Positions 25,771 through 34,842 of a stretch of 64,000 nucleotides of DNA are shown here, in pieces. Each line of letters begins with the position of its first letter. Position 1 is the first letter of the stretch. The translations under genes were made by a program, and so were the position numbers. The notes below the pieces were generated by a model. It searched no databases. It was not told the origin of the DNA and worked only from the letters and a program-made list of their open reading frames with translations. Origin of the DNA: Actinomadura rifamycini DSM 43936 (GTDB lineage: Bacteria > Actinomycetota > Actinomycetes > Streptosporangiales > Streptosporangiaceae); the NCBI RefSeq assembly GCF_000425065.1, contig NZ_KE384301.1, positions 1-64,000 on the forward strand. The letters are read 5' to 3'.

Positions 25771-26751
25771 ATGCGTCCCGTGATCGTCGACAAGGCCATT
25801 TACGCGGGCGGGACCCGGCACGAGATCGACGGCGACATCGGCGACGCGATCCGGACCGCGCGCCGGGACGGCGACTGCTTCGTCTGGATCGGGCTGTTCG
25901 AGCCCGGCGCGGCGGAGTTCGACCTGGTCAAGGACGAGCTGGAGCTGCATCCGCTGGCCGCCGAGGACGCCGTCGCGGCGCACCAGCGGCCCAAGATGGA
26001 GCGGTACGGCGACACGCTGTTCGTCGTGCTGAAGACGCTGACCTACATCGACGCGACGTCCGACATCGAGGTCGGCGAGATCATGGTGTTCCTCGGCGCC
26101 GACTTCGTCGTGACGGTGCGGCACGGCGCCGGGAACCCGCTCGGGCCGGTGCGGGACCGGCTGGAGCGCGACCCCGGGATGCTGCGGCACGGCGCGACGT
26201 CCGTGCTGTACGCGGTGTGCGACGAGGTCGTCGACCGGTACGGCGTCATCGCGCACGAGGTCGAGGTGGACATCATCGGCCTCGAGCGGTCGGTGTTCGA
26301 CCCCGACGCGCCCGACGTCACCGCCGATATCTACTCGCTGAAGCGGGAGGTGCTGGAGTTCCGCGGCGCGGAGGACCCGCTCGTCCCGGTCCTGCAGGAG
26401 ATCGTCAAGGGCCGCGTGCCGGAGTGCGCGGGGACGCGGGAGTACTTCCGGGACGTCCTGGACCACCTGCTGCGCGTGGACGCGCAGGTCGACGCGCACA
26501 ACGAGCTGCTGAACAGCGTCCTGACCGCGCATCTGGCGCTGGTGGGCAGCAGGCAGAACGCCGACATGCGGAAGATCTCCGCGTGGGCGGCGATCATCGC
26601 GGTGCCGACGGCGATCGCCGGGATCTACGGCATGAACTTCGACCACATGCCCGAGCTGCACTGGACGTGGGGGTACCCGGCGGTCCTGGCGGTCATGGCG
26701 ACGGTGTGCGCGGTCCTGTTCCGGCGGCTCCGCAAGAGCGGCTGGCTCTGA
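25771..26751 (+). CDS. corA: CorA-like magnesium/cobalt transporter
   Basis: 326 residues. A large cytoplasmic domain (1-265) ends in the long stalk helix, then TM1, the signature G287-M288-N289 in YGMNF, the short external loop (MPELHWTW) and TM2 followed by a basic tail RRLRKSGW. Full length for the family; forms a pentameric ion channel. The alternative GTG at 25780 is 7 bases after GACAAT and would remove three residues. The stop codon abuts the stop of the next, convergent gene with no space between. Confidence 0.92.
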   Translation: MRPVIVDKAIYAGGTRHEIDGDIGDAIRTARRDGDCFVWIGLFEPGAAEFDLVKDELELHPLAAEDAVAAHQRPKMERYGDTLFVVLKTLTYIDATSDIEVGEIMVFLGADFVVTVRHGAGNPLGPVRDRLERDPGMLRHGATSVLYAVCDEVVDRYGVIAHEVEVDIIGLERSVFDPDAPDVTADIYSLKREVLEFRGAEDPLVPVLQEIVKGRVPECAGTREYFRDVLDHLLRVDAQVDAHNELLNSVLTAHLALVGSRQNADMRKISAWAAIIAVPTAIAGIYGMNFDHMPELHWTWGYPAVLAVMATVCAVLFRRLRKSGWL

Positions 26752-27387
26752 TCACCGGTCGTCCGGGCCGGGCTCGGCGGCGAGCAGGACGGCCCACAGG
26801 TGCGACTCGGCGCCGTCCCGCTCCAGCCGCCGCCGGAGCCGCTCCACGCCGCCGCGGGTGGGCACCGCCAGCCCCAGCAGCAGCGGGTACCCGGCCGCGA
26901 ACCCCGCGAGGAAGATCAGCTCGCCGTGGCCGACCATCGCCAGCGGCAGCCCCGCCAGGACGACGCCCAGCGCCAGCGCGAGGCGCAGCAGGACCGCCTG
27001 CCGGAACAGCAGCAGCGCCCGCCCCGCCGCGTCGCCGCGGGTCCCGCCGGGCGGCATCGGGCGCGGCGTGCGGGGCGCGGCGAGCGCCGCGGGCAGCGCG
27101 AGGGCCGCGAGCACCAGGTAGGGCCACGGCCCGCCGTCGCCGGCGAGGCCCGCGTCGCCCTGGACGATCAGCGGCATGATCGCGAGGATGAGGACGGGCG
27201 CGGCCAGCAGCACCAGCATCCCCGCGCGCAGCCGCCCCAGCACCGTGCCGCCGCGCAGCGACGCGACGTAGCCCGGGTCGTCGTCCGGGCCGGCCCCGTA
27301 CACCGGCGCGAGGCCCGCCGCGACGTCGGCCGCGCCGTCGCCCCCGGGGTCCTTCGGCGAGTACATCGAGAACGGGGGTGGTGCCAT
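26752..27387 (-). CDS. Hypothetical four-helix membrane protein
   Basis: 211 residues. An N-terminal cytoplasmic region of about 55 residues (Pro/Gly/Asp-rich) is followed by hydrophobic segments at about 58-78, 88-108, 133-158 and 158-178, with a basic cytoplasmic C-terminus (RGGVERLRRRLERDG). ATG at 27387 is the start that gives a sensible N-terminus. I do not recognise the family. Its stop (TCA on the plus strand) directly touches the corA stop, forming TGATCA. Confidence 0.68.
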   Translation of the reverse strand: MAPPPFSMYSPKDPGGDGAADVAAGLAPVYGAGPDDDPGYVASLRGGTVLGRLRAGMLVLLAAPVLILAIMPLIVQGDAGLAGDGGPWPYLVLAALALPAALAAPRTPRPMPPGGTRGDAAGRALLLFRQAVLLRLALALGVVLAGLPLAMVGHGELIFLAGFAAGYPLLLGLAVPTRGGVERLRRRLERDGAESHLWAVLLAAEPGPDDR

Positions 27388-27598
27388 GGCGCCGCACTCT
27401 AACCCGGCGATGTCCCGCGGCAATAGCCTCGGCGCCGGGTTCGCCGCCGGTTCGTGCGCGGGTGATCAAACGCGCCGCCGGAACGCTCACCCGGCGACGA
27501 AAAACGCCGCCCGGGACCGGCCGGGACGGCCCGCGGCGCGCGGGCCCGCCGGGGCGGCGCCGGGACCGGGCGCGGGAATGCGCGTCGGCGATGACCGA

Positions 27599-27604
27599 TA
27601 CATT
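27599..27604 (+). promoter_or_regulatory. -10 box TACATT for aldo/keto reductase
   Basis: TACATT, 8 bases, then the ATG at 27613. No Shine-Dalgarno upstream; leaderless predicted. Confidence 0.5.
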
Positions 27605-27612
27605 GGCCGCCT

Positions 27613-28566
27613 ATGAAGGAGCGTCACCTGGGGCGGAGCGGGCTGCTGGTGTCCCGGCTGGGCCTCGGCACCATGACCTGGGGCGAGGACACCGAACCCG
27701 ACGAGGCCGCGGCGCAGCTCGTCGCGTTCGTCGAAGCCGGCGGCACCCTGGTCGACACCGCCGACGTCTACTGCGACGGCCGCAGCGAGCAGATCCTCGG
27801 GCACCTGATGCGGGAGCTGGTCGACCGCGACCGCCTCGTCGTCGCCACCAAGGCGGCGATCCGCCCGGACGGCCGCTACGACGGGTCGCGGCGGCACCTG
27901 CTGCGCGCCCTGGACGCCTCCCTGGACCGCATGGACCTCGAGCACGTCGACCTGTGGCAGCTCCACGTGTACGACCCGGCGACGCCGCTGGAGGAGACGC
28001 TGTCGGCGCTGGACGAGGCGGTCGTGTCGGGCCGCACCCGGTACGCGGGCGTGTCGAACTTCGCGGGCTGGCAGATCGCGAAGGCCGCCGCGTGGCAGAA
28101 GGCGTGGCCGGGCCGCGCCCCGATCGTGTCGGCGCAGCTGGAGTACTCGCTGCTGCGCCGCGACATCGAGCGGGAGGTCGTCCCGGCGGCGCTGGACGCG
28201 GGCGCGGGCCTGCTGCCGTGGTCGCCGCTCGGCCGCGGCGTCCTCACCGGCAAGTACCGCACCGGGATCCCCGCCGGGTCCCGCGCCGCGGGCGACCAGT
28301 ACGGCGACTTCGTCCGCCCCTACCTCGACGAGGAATGCGGCCGGATCGTGGAGTCGGTGGTGACCGCCGCCGAGGGCCTCGGCGTCTCCCCGCTGAGCGT
28401 GGCGCTGGCGTGGGTCCGCGACCGGCCCGGGGTCGCCGCGCCGATCGTCGGCGCCCGGACGGCCGCGCAGCTGGCGGCCGCGCTGGAGAGCGAGGACCTG
28501 ACGCTGCCGGGCGAGATCCGCGCCGCGCTGGACGACGTCTCCGACATGTCCCCTCCCCCTCCGTGA
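27613..28566 (+). CDS. Aldo/keto reductase
   Basis: 317 residues, (beta/alpha)8 NADPH-dependent oxidoreductase. Catalytic tetrad D48, Y53, K80 and H118 (LVDTADVYCDG, VVATKAA, LWQLHVYDP) is complete. NADPH-binding features SPLGRGVLTGKYR and VGARTAAQLAAALESEDLTL match the AKR11/12-like voltage-gated-channel-subunit group. Stands alone, leaderless, upstream of the RecD-like gene (46 bases). The natural carbonyl substrate is unknown. Confidence 0.92.
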   Translation: MKERHLGRSGLLVSRLGLGTMTWGEDTEPDEAAAQLVAFVEAGGTLVDTADVYCDGRSEQILGHLMRELVDRDRLVVATKAAIRPDGRYDGSRRHLLRALDASLDRMDLEHVDLWQLHVYDPATPLEETLSALDEAVVSGRTRYAGVSNFAGWQIAKAAAWQKAWPGRAPIVSAQLEYSLLRRDIEREVVPAALDAGAGLLPWSPLGRGVLTGKYRTGIPAGSRAAGDQYGDFVRPYLDEECGRIVESVVTAAEGLGVSPLSVALAWVRDRPGVAAPIVGARTAAQLAAALESEDLTLPGEIRAALDDVSDMSPPPP

Positions 28567-28612
28567 CCGCACGGGCCGTCCGTGGCACCCTCAGGACGGT
28601 CCACCGCCCACC

Positions 28613-30667
28613 GTGAACAGCCGTGACGGGAAGCACGTGACCGACACCCCTGAACCCGCAGACCACCCCGCCGCCGACGACGGCTCCGGCGGCGGCTTCG
28701 GCGGCGGCGAGTCCGCCGCCGAGCGCGCGGCGCGCGCCGCCGCCGTCATGCGCGCCGCCGAGGAGAGCGCGCGGCGCAACCACCCGGCGCCCTCCGACGG
28801 GCCTGCCCGGCCCGCCGCGCCCGCCGGGGAGCCGCCCGCCGGGGCGCCCGCGGCGGCGGCCCCCGCGCCGCCGCCCGCCCCCGCCGCGGAGCCGTCCGGG
28901 CCGCTGCCCAGCGCGGAGGAGGGCCTGCGCGCCCTCACCGAGCTGTTCGCCGAGGCGGGCGCGCCCCCGGCGCTCACCGCCCGCACCGCCGCGCGGCTCG
29001 GCCCGGCCGCCGCCGCGCGGCTGCGCGCCGACCCGTGGCGGCTGCTGCGCGTCCCCGGCGTCCGCCCGGAGCAGGCCGACCACTTCGCCCGCGCCGTCCT
29101 CGGCCCGGACGCCCGCCCCGACGACCCGCGCCGCGGCGGGGCCCTCGTGCTGCACCTGCTCACCGGCGCCGCCCGCGACGGGCACACCGTCACGCCGCTC
29201 CCCGACGTGCTCGACGGGCTCGCGCGGCTCGGCGTCGCCGACCCGCCCCGCGCGGTCGAGGCCGCGCTGGACGAGGGCGAGGTCGTGCCGCTCACCGAGG
29301 AGCCCCGGTTCGACGAGGACTTCGGGGACGACGGCGAGGACGCCGCGCCGCCCGAGCCCGAGGAGTCCCTCGGCGCCGCCCGGTGGGCGCTGGCCGAGGA
29401 GGCCGCCGCCGAGGGCCTGCAGCGGCTCACCGTCACCGCCGGGCCGCTGCTGGACGACGCGTCCGTCAAGGACCTGCGCGCCCGCCTCGCCGAGGACCGC
29501 TCCCTCGCCCTCACCGCCGCGCTCGGCACCGGCGTGAGCGTCCTGCGGGGCACGCCCGGCGACCTCGCCCGCACCGCCGTCGGGATCGCGCGCGCCGCCG
29601 CGTCGCGGGGCGTGCGGGCCGCCGTCGCCGCGCCCACCGACCGCGCCGCCGCCGACCTGGCCGCCGCGCTGCCCGCGGAGCCCGGCGGCGCGGGCGGCGG
29701 ACCGGTGATCGCGAGCCTGCACCGGCTGCTCGAACCGGTCGGCGACCCGTCCGCCGCGCCCGGCGCGGTCGTGTACGGGCGCGGCGAGCGGCACCCGTTC
29801 GACCTCGACCTGGTCATCGTCGCGGACGCCGCCGGGCTCGACGTCGAACTGTGCGCCGTGCTGGCCGAGGCGTGCCCCGACGGCACCCACCTGGTGCTGT
29901 GCGGGGAGCCCGGCGCGCTGCCGCCCGCCGGGCCGGGCCGCCCGCTGGACGACCTGGAGGCGTCGGAGACCGTCCCGGTCGTGGAACTGGACGCGACGCC
30001 GCCCGGCGACCCCGTCGCGGAGCTGACCGAGGCGGTCCGGGCCGGGGAACTGCCCGCCGTGGACGCCCCCGGGCGGGAGGTCGTGATCGTCCCGGCCGCC
30101 GATCCGGCCGAGGCGGTGCACCGCGCCGTCCAGCTGGTGACCGACTCGATCCCGCGCGCCCTGGAGATCCCCGTGGAGGACGTCCAGGTCGTCGCGGTCG
30201 CGGCGGGCGGCCCGGCGGGCACCGGCGCGCTGAACGCCGCGCTGAAGGAGCGGCTGAACCCCGGCCCGGGCGCGTTCGGCGGGTTCGACGCCGGCGACCG
30301 GGTGGTCGTGGCGGCGCCGCTGACGCACGCCGCGCTCGGTGAGACCGGCGTCGTGGCGGGCGGCGGGCCGCACGGCCTCGACGTCCAGTTCCCCGGCGGC
30401 GCGGCCGTCCTCTCCCCCGCCGACGCGGCGCGGCTGCGGCACGGCTGGGCCGTCACCGTCGCGCAGGCGCGCGGCGCGCGCCGGCCCGCCGTCGTGGCCG
30501 TCCTGCCGGACGCGGGCCTGTCGCGGCCGCTGGCCGTCACCGCGTTCGGCCGGGCCGTGCGGCACCTGTCGGTCGTGCAGGCCGCCGGGCCCGCGCTGGC
30601 ACGCGCCGTCCGCGAGACGGAGTCCCCCGAGCGGCGCACCCGCCTCGCCCGCCTCGTCGCACAGTGA
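28613..30667 (+). CDS. RecD2-like protein with helix-hairpin-helix region and degenerate motor motifs
   Basis: 684 residues. After a Gly/Ala/Pro-rich leader (1-100), residues about 103-165 resemble the HhH domain of RecD2. Residues 260-660 follow the RecD2 order but the motor motifs are eroded: at the Walker A site the sequence is RGTPGDLART instead of GxPGTGKT, and at Walker B it is LVIVADAAGLD instead of VIVDEASMVD. The C-terminal landmarks survive: ALNAALKERLNP, FDAGDRVVV, ALGETGVV and WAVTVAQARGARRPAVVAVLP (canonical AYAITVHKSQGSE). ATP hydrolysis is therefore unlikely. GTG at 28613 is used; GTG at 28637 is an alternative. Probably a DNA-binding or structural paralogue. Confidence 0.75.
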   Translation: MNSRDGKHVTDTPEPADHPAADDGSGGGFGGGESAAERAARAAAVMRAAEESARRNHPAPSDGPARPAAPAGEPPAGAPAAAAPAPPPAPAAEPSGPLPSAEEGLRALTELFAEAGAPPALTARTAARLGPAAAARLRADPWRLLRVPGVRPEQADHFARAVLGPDARPDDPRRGGALVLHLLTGAARDGHTVTPLPDVLDGLARLGVADPPRAVEAALDEGEVVPLTEEPRFDEDFGDDGEDAAPPEPEESLGAARWALAEEAAAEGLQRLTVTAGPLLDDASVKDLRARLAEDRSLALTAALGTGVSVLRGTPGDLARTAVGIARAAASRGVRAAVAAPTDRAAADLAAALPAEPGGAGGGPVIASLHRLLEPVGDPSAAPGAVVYGRGERHPFDLDLVIVADAAGLDVELCAVLAEACPDGTHLVLCGEPGALPPAGPGRPLDDLEASETVPVVELDATPPGDPVAELTEAVRAGELPAVDAPGREVVIVPAADPAEAVHRAVQLVTDSIPRALEIPVEDVQVVAVAAGGPAGTGALNAALKERLNPGPGAFGGFDAGDRVVVAAPLTHAALGETGVVAGGGPHGLDVQFPGGAAVLSPADAARLRHGWAVTVAQARGARRPAVVAVLPDAGLSRPLAVTAFGRAVRHLSVVQAAGPALARAVRETESPERRTRLARLVAQ

Positions 30668-30674
30668 CCGCGAG

Positions 30675-30723
30675 GACGCGACACGGGACGCGACACGGGA
30701 CGCGGCGGCTCGGGACGCGGCGG
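30675..30723 (+). repeat. Short tandem repeat after RecD-like gene
   Basis: GACGCGACACGG occurs twice head to tail (30675-30686, 30687-30698) and is followed by two degenerate copies starting GACGCGGCGG. Function unknown. Confidence 0.5.
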
Positions 30724-30879
30724 CCGTCGAAGTAAGCGGTCACTGGCGCGGGAGGTTTACGGGAGGTGTCTCCCGGGGCAGGATCGGGCCGATGGCGCGG
30801 ACCTGACCGTGACCGCCGTGTCCCGAGCCCGCCCCGGGCCCGCCGGGCACGGCGTCGACCCCCAGGCGGAGGAAGCGAC

Positions 30880-31576
30880 ATGCCCGAACGGCGATCCGGA
30901 GCCAGGCGGCTCGTGCGCGCGGGGACCGCGTCGGCGGCGGTCTCGGCCGGCGCCCTCGCCCTGCTGTTCACCGCCCCCGCCGCGCACGCGGCCGGGGAAC
31001 CGGAGGTGTGCAAGGAGGGCACCGACCCGGCGAGCACGATCGAGAATTGGAAGTGCCGGCTCGGCAACATTCGCGAGTCGCTGAGCCCCGAGACCCCCTC
31101 CCCCGACCCGACGCCCCCTCCCTCGTCGCCTCCCTCGTCGTCGGCGCCGGCGCAGCCGTCCGAGCCCGCCGGCGAGCCGGAGGAGCCCGCGCCCGAACCC
31201 GAACCGGCGCGGCGAGGCGGCGGGAGCCGGGGGCGGCGGCGCGCCGCCGCCCGACCCGGAGATCCCGGCCGGGGAGGCGCCGCCCGCCGCGGCGGACGGC
31301 GAGGTCCCCGCGCCCGAACCGGCGGGCGGCGTCCTGCCCGCACCGGAGGTCGCGCCCGAGCCGGTCGCGGCGGCCCGGCCGCAGACCCGCCTCGTCGCGC
31401 CCGTGGCCGCGACGGGCGAACAGACCGACCGGGCCGTGTGGGTCGCCGCCGCGGCCGCCTCCGCGGGCGCCGTCGCCGCCCTCCACCTCAGCGTCACCGG
31501 GCGCGTCCTGCGCGCCCGCCACGCCACCGCGCCGGTCCCCGCCCGGAACCGGACCCGGAGCCGCGCACGCCGCTGA
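30880..31576 (+). pseudogene. Secreted/membrane-anchored Pro-Glu-Ala-rich protein, frameshifted
   Basis: ATG at 30880 follows an excellent GGAGGAAG. The first frame gives a Sec signal peptide (RRLVRAGTASAAVSAGALALLF, cleavage after AHA), a short region with two Cys and a Ser/Pro/Glu-rich stretch up to about 31210. Beyond that the frame loses third-position GC and would run through fabI. One frame over (phase +1), coding signature resumes: GGGAPPPDPEIPAGEAPP, then a TM helix (VWVAAAAASAGAVAALHL) and a basic tail RNRTRSRARR ending at 31576. One extra base near 31205-31215 explains this. Either a real mutation or a sequencing error in a GC run. No known domain; no LPXTG. Confidence 0.72.
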
Positions 31577-31656
31577 GGTCCGGCGCTCCCGGGAACGGCA
31601 CGGGCCCGGCCCCCGCGCGGGAGCCGGGCCCGGAAGACGCCCCGGAGGCCGCCGGG

Positions 31657-32445
31657 TCAGTCGGAGACGCCGCCGATGGCGTGCAGGCCGCCGTCCACGT
31701 GGACGATCTCGCCGGTGGTCGCCGGGAACCAGTCCGACAGCAGCATCGCGCAGGCGCGGGCCGTCGGCTCGGAGTCCTTGATGTCCCAGCCGAGCGGCGC
31801 CGCCTTCGGCCACAGCTCCGTCATGCCCTCGAACCCGGGGATGCTCTTGGCGGCCATCGTGGCGAGCGGGCCCGCCGCGACCAGGTTGACGCGGACGCCC
31901 TGCGGGCCGAGGTACTTGGCCAGGTAGCGGGCGCACGACTCCAGGCCCGCCTTCGCGACGCCCATCCAGTCGTAGACCGGCCACGCCTTGGTCGCGTCGA
32001 AGTCGAGGCCGACGACCGAGCCGCCGTCCTTCATCAGCGGCAGGCACGCCATCGTCAGCGACTTCAGCGAGTACGTCGACGCGTGCACGGCGGTCGCGAC
32101 GTCCTCCCACGGGGTGTCGAGGAAGTTGCCGCCGAGCGCCGTCTGCGGCGCGAACCCGATCGCGTGGACGACGCCGTCGAGCCGGTCGAACCCGACGCCG
32201 CGCAGGTTGTCGGCGAGGCCCTCGAGCTGCGCGCTGTCGGTGACGTCCAGCTCCAGCACCGGCGGGACGTCGTCGGGACCGGACGGGAGCCGCTTCGCGG
32301 TGCGCTGGGTGAGGGTCGGGCGCGGGTACGCCGTCAGCACGACCTCGGCGCCCTGCTCCTGCGCGATCCGGGCGATGTGGAAGCCGATCGAGGCGTCGGT
32401 GAGGACACCGGTGACCAGGATGCGCTTGCCTTCGAGGATTCCCAT
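31657..32445 (-). CDS. fabI: Enoyl-[acyl-carrier-protein] reductase (NADH), InhA type
   Basis: 262 residues. Reduces the enoyl-ACP double bond in the last step of fatty-acid elongation. NADH-binding region MGILEGKRILVTGVLTDASIGFHIA; catalytic Y158 and K165 in YDWMGVAKAGLES, followed by VRVNLVAAGPLATMA as in InhA. The residue matching InhA Ser94 (in VVHAIGF) is Ala, the same change that weakens isoniazid-adduct binding in M. tuberculosis. Four bases downstream of fabG, the same order as mabA-inhA. Confidence 0.95.
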   Translation of the reverse strand: MGILEGKRILVTGVLTDASIGFHIARIAQEQGAEVVLTAYPRPTLTQRTAKRLPSGPDDVPPVLELDVTDSAQLEGLADNLRGVGFDRLDGVVHAIGFAPQTALGGNFLDTPWEDVATAVHASTYSLKSLTMACLPLMKDGGSVVGLDFDATKAWPVYDWMGVAKAGLESCARYLAKYLGPQGVRVNLVAAGPLATMAAKSIPGFEGMTELWPKAAPLGWDIKDSEPTARACAMLLSDWFPATTGEIVHVDGGLHAIGGVSD

Positions 32446-32449
32446 GACC

Positions 32450-33154
32450 TCAGTGCCCCATTCCCAGGCCGCCGTCCACCGGGATCACGGCCCCGGTGAT
32501 GTAGGCGGCGTCCTCGCCCGCCACGAACCGGACGGCCTTGGCGACCTCCTCCGGCTGCGCCATCCGCCCCAGCGGGATCGCCGACAGGATGCCCTTCTGC
32601 TGGTCCTCGGTCAGCACCTGCGTCATGTCGGTGTCGACGAACCCGGGCGAGACCACGTTCACCGTGATGCCGCGCGACCCCAGCTCGCGGGCCAGCGACC
32701 GCGCGAACCCGACCATGCCGGCCTTGGACGCCGCGTAGTTCGCCTGCCCCGGGGAGCCCATCAGGCCCACGACCGACGACACCAGCACGATGCGCCCGGA
32801 CCGCTTGCGCATCATGCCCTTCACGCCGCGCTTGGCGACCCGGAACGCGCCGGTGAGGTTGGTGTCCAGGACCGAGGTGAACGACTCCTCGCTCATGATC
32901 GCCAGCAGCGTGTCCTTGGTGATCCCGGCGTTGGCCACGAGCACCTCGACGGGCCCCTGCTCGGCCTCGACCTTGCCGAAGGCCGCGTCCACGTCCTCGG
33001 CGCTGGTGACGTCGCACTTGACGCCGAACAGGCCCTCCGGCGGCTCGCCGGACCGGTACGTCACGGCGACCGCGTCTCCGGCGGCGGCGAGCTCGCGGGC
33101 GATCGCCAGGCCGATGCCCCGGTTACCCCCGGTCACGAGGACAGAGCGACTCAT
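32450..33154 (-). CDS. fabG: 3-oxoacyl-[acyl-carrier-protein] reductase, FabG1/MabA type
   Basis: 234 residues. Rossmann motif VTGGNRGIGLA, NAG motif VANAGIT, catalytic Ser in VSSVVG, YAASK (Tyr and Lys) and the C-terminal PVDGGLGMGH. NADPH-dependent reduction of 3-oxoacyl-ACP. ATG at 33154 follows GAGAGGG; longer in-frame readings overlap the divergent tldD promoter and are rejected. A TAGGTT at 33226-33231 is the likely -10, giving a leader of about 64 bases. Operon with fabI. Confidence 0.95.
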   Translation of the reverse strand: MSRSVLVTGGNRGIGLAIARELAAAGDAVAVTYRSGEPPEGLFGVKCDVTSAEDVDAAFGKVEAEQGPVEVLVANAGITKDTLLAIMSEESFTSVLDTNLTGAFRVAKRGVKGMMRKRSGRIVLVSSVVGLMGSPGQANYAASKAGMVGFARSLARELGSRGITVNVVSPGFVDTDMTQVLTEDQQKGILSAIPLGRMAQPEEVAKAVRFVAGEDAAYITGAVIPVDGGLGMGH

Positions 33155-33329
33155 CACGACCCTCTCGTCGACTTGTTGCGGTGCGCGGGCCGTCGCGACC
33201 CGTCGTCCGGTGATGACAGCGCACCAACCTAGCGGCCGGCGCGGGGCGGCGAAGATGTGCCGAACCGACAAGATCCGCCGGGCCGCTTTGTTCGGCCGCG
33301 CTTGCGGGCCGGGGCGGCGGCCCGGGCGG

Positions 33330-33335
33330 TAGGTT
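33330..33335 (+). promoter_or_regulatory. -10 box TAGGTT for tldD
   Basis: TAGGTT, 7 bases, then GTG at 33343; leaderless. It chooses GTG 33343 over the TTG at 33334, which overlaps the box. Confidence 0.5.
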
Positions 33336-33342
33336 GCGAAGA

Positions 33343-34842
33343 GTGCATGACATCGATCCCGCCTTCACCGCGCTGCCGCTGCGCGCGCTGGCCGACGCGG
33401 CCCTCACCCGGGCCCGCGAACTGGGCGCCGAGCACGCCGACTTCCGCCTCGAGCGCATCCGCAGCCAGACCCTCCGCCTGCACGACGCCGCCCTGGAGAC
33501 CGCGCTGGACGCCGACGACGTGGGCCTGTCGGTCCGCGTCGTCAAGGACGGCACCTGGGGGTTCGCCGCCGGCATCGACCTGACGCCGGACGGCGCGGCC
33601 CGCGTCGCCGAGCAGGCCGTCGAGGTCGCCGCCGTCGCCCGTCCCGTCAACCGGGAGCCGATCGAGCTGGCGCCCGAACCCGTCCACGGGGAGCGGACGT
33701 GGGTGTCGGCGTACGAGACCGACCCGTTCGCCGTCCCCACCGGCGACAAGGTCGCGCTGCTGACCGACTGGTCGCGGCGGCTGCTGGCCGACGACCGCGT
33801 CGACCACGTGGACGCCACGCTGCTGCAGGTCAAGGAGAACAAGTTCTTCGCCGACCTCGCCGGGACCGTCACCACCCAGCAGCGGGTGCGGCTCCACCCG
33901 GTCGTCAACGCCGTCGGGATCGCCGATGGCGCGTTCGACACGATGCGGACGATCGCGCCGCCCGCCGGATACGGGTGGGAGTGGCTGACCGGGGCGCACT
34001 GGGACTGGGACGGGGAGCTGGCGCGCATCCCCGAGCTGCTCGCCGAGAAGCTGGCCGCGCCGTCGGTCGAGCCGGGCCGCTACGACGTCGTCGTCGACCC
34101 GTCCAACCTGTGGCTGACGATCCACGAGTCCATCGGGCACGCCACCGAGCTCGACCGGGCCCTCGGCTACGAGGCGGCCTACGCGGGCACCTCGTTCGCC
34201 ACCCCCGACCTGCTCGGGACGCTGAAGTACGGGTCGGACGCCATGAACGTGACGGGCGACCGCACCGCCGAGCACGGCCTCGCCACCATCGGCTACGACG
34301 ACGAGGGCGTGGCGACGCGGTCGTTCGACATCATCTCCGGCGGCGTCCTCACCGGCTACCAGACCGACCGGCGCATCGCCCGCCTCACCGGCGCGGACCG
34401 CTCCAACGGGTGCGCGTTCGCCGACGCCGCGTCCAGCATGCCGATCCAGCGGATGGCGAACGTGTCGCTGGCGCCCGCGCCGGACGGGCCGTCCACCGAC
34501 GAGCTGATCGGCGGCGTGGAGAACGGCGTCTACATCGTCGGCGACAAGAGCTGGTCGATCGACATGCAGCGGTACAACTTCCAGTTCACCGGGCAGCGCT
34601 TCTACCGGATCGAGAACGGCCGCCTCGCCGGGCAGCTCCGCGACGTCGCCTACCAGGCCACCACCACCGAGTTCTGGAACTCGATGGAGGCCGTCGGCGG
34701 CCCGCAGACGTACGTGCTGGGCGGCGCGTTCAACTGCGGCAAGGGCCAGCCCGGGCAGGTCGCGCCGGTCAGCCACGGCTGCCCGTCCGCGCTGTTCCGC
34801 GGCGTCAACATCCTCAACACGGTGAAGGAGGGCGGGCAGTGA
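33343..34842 (+). CDS. tldD: Metalloprotease TldD
   Basis: 499 residues. The catalytic subunit of the TldD/TldE heterodimer, a zinc peptidase whose active-site groove degrades unfolded peptides (in E. coli it processes microcin B17 and the CcdA antitoxin). HESIGH at 261-266 is the HExxxH zinc motif; a third-ligand region near the C-terminus contains GGAFNCGKGQPGQVAPVSHGCP. The stop overlaps the tldE start as GTGA. Divergent from fabG. Confidence 0.94.
   Translation: MHDIDPAFTALPLRALADAALTRARELGAEHADFRLERIRSQTLRLHDAALETALDADDVGLSVRVVKDGTWGFAAGIDLTPDGAARVAEQAVEVAAVARPVNREPIELAPEPVHGERTWVSAYETDPFAVPTGDKVALLTDWSRRLLADDRVDHVDATLLQVKENKFFADLAGTVTTQQRVRLHPVVNAVGIADGAFDTMRTIAPPAGYGWEWLTGAHWDWDGELARIPELLAEKLAAPSVEPGRYDVVVDPSNLWLTIHESIGHATELDRALGYEAAYAGTSFATPDLLGTLKYGSDAMNVTGDRTAEHGLATIGYDDEGVATRSFDIISGGVLTGYQTDRRIARLTGADRSNGCAFADAASSMPIQRMANVSLAPAPDGPSTDELIGGVENGVYIVGDKSWSIDMQRYNFQFTGQRFYRIENGRLAGQLRDVAYQATTTEFWNSMEAVGGPQTYVLGGAFNCGKGQPGQVAPVSHGCPSALFRGVNILNTVKEGGQ

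Noticed and set aside
28679..28740. GGCGGC repeats at the RecD-like N-terminus as a CRISPR or tandem array
   Set aside because: Codon-level Gly/Ala low complexity; no regular spacer-repeat structure.
31577..32499. Extension of the secreted-protein frame through fabI
   Set aside because: Antisense to fabI, no family similarity, poor third-position GC; explained by a frameshift near 31210.
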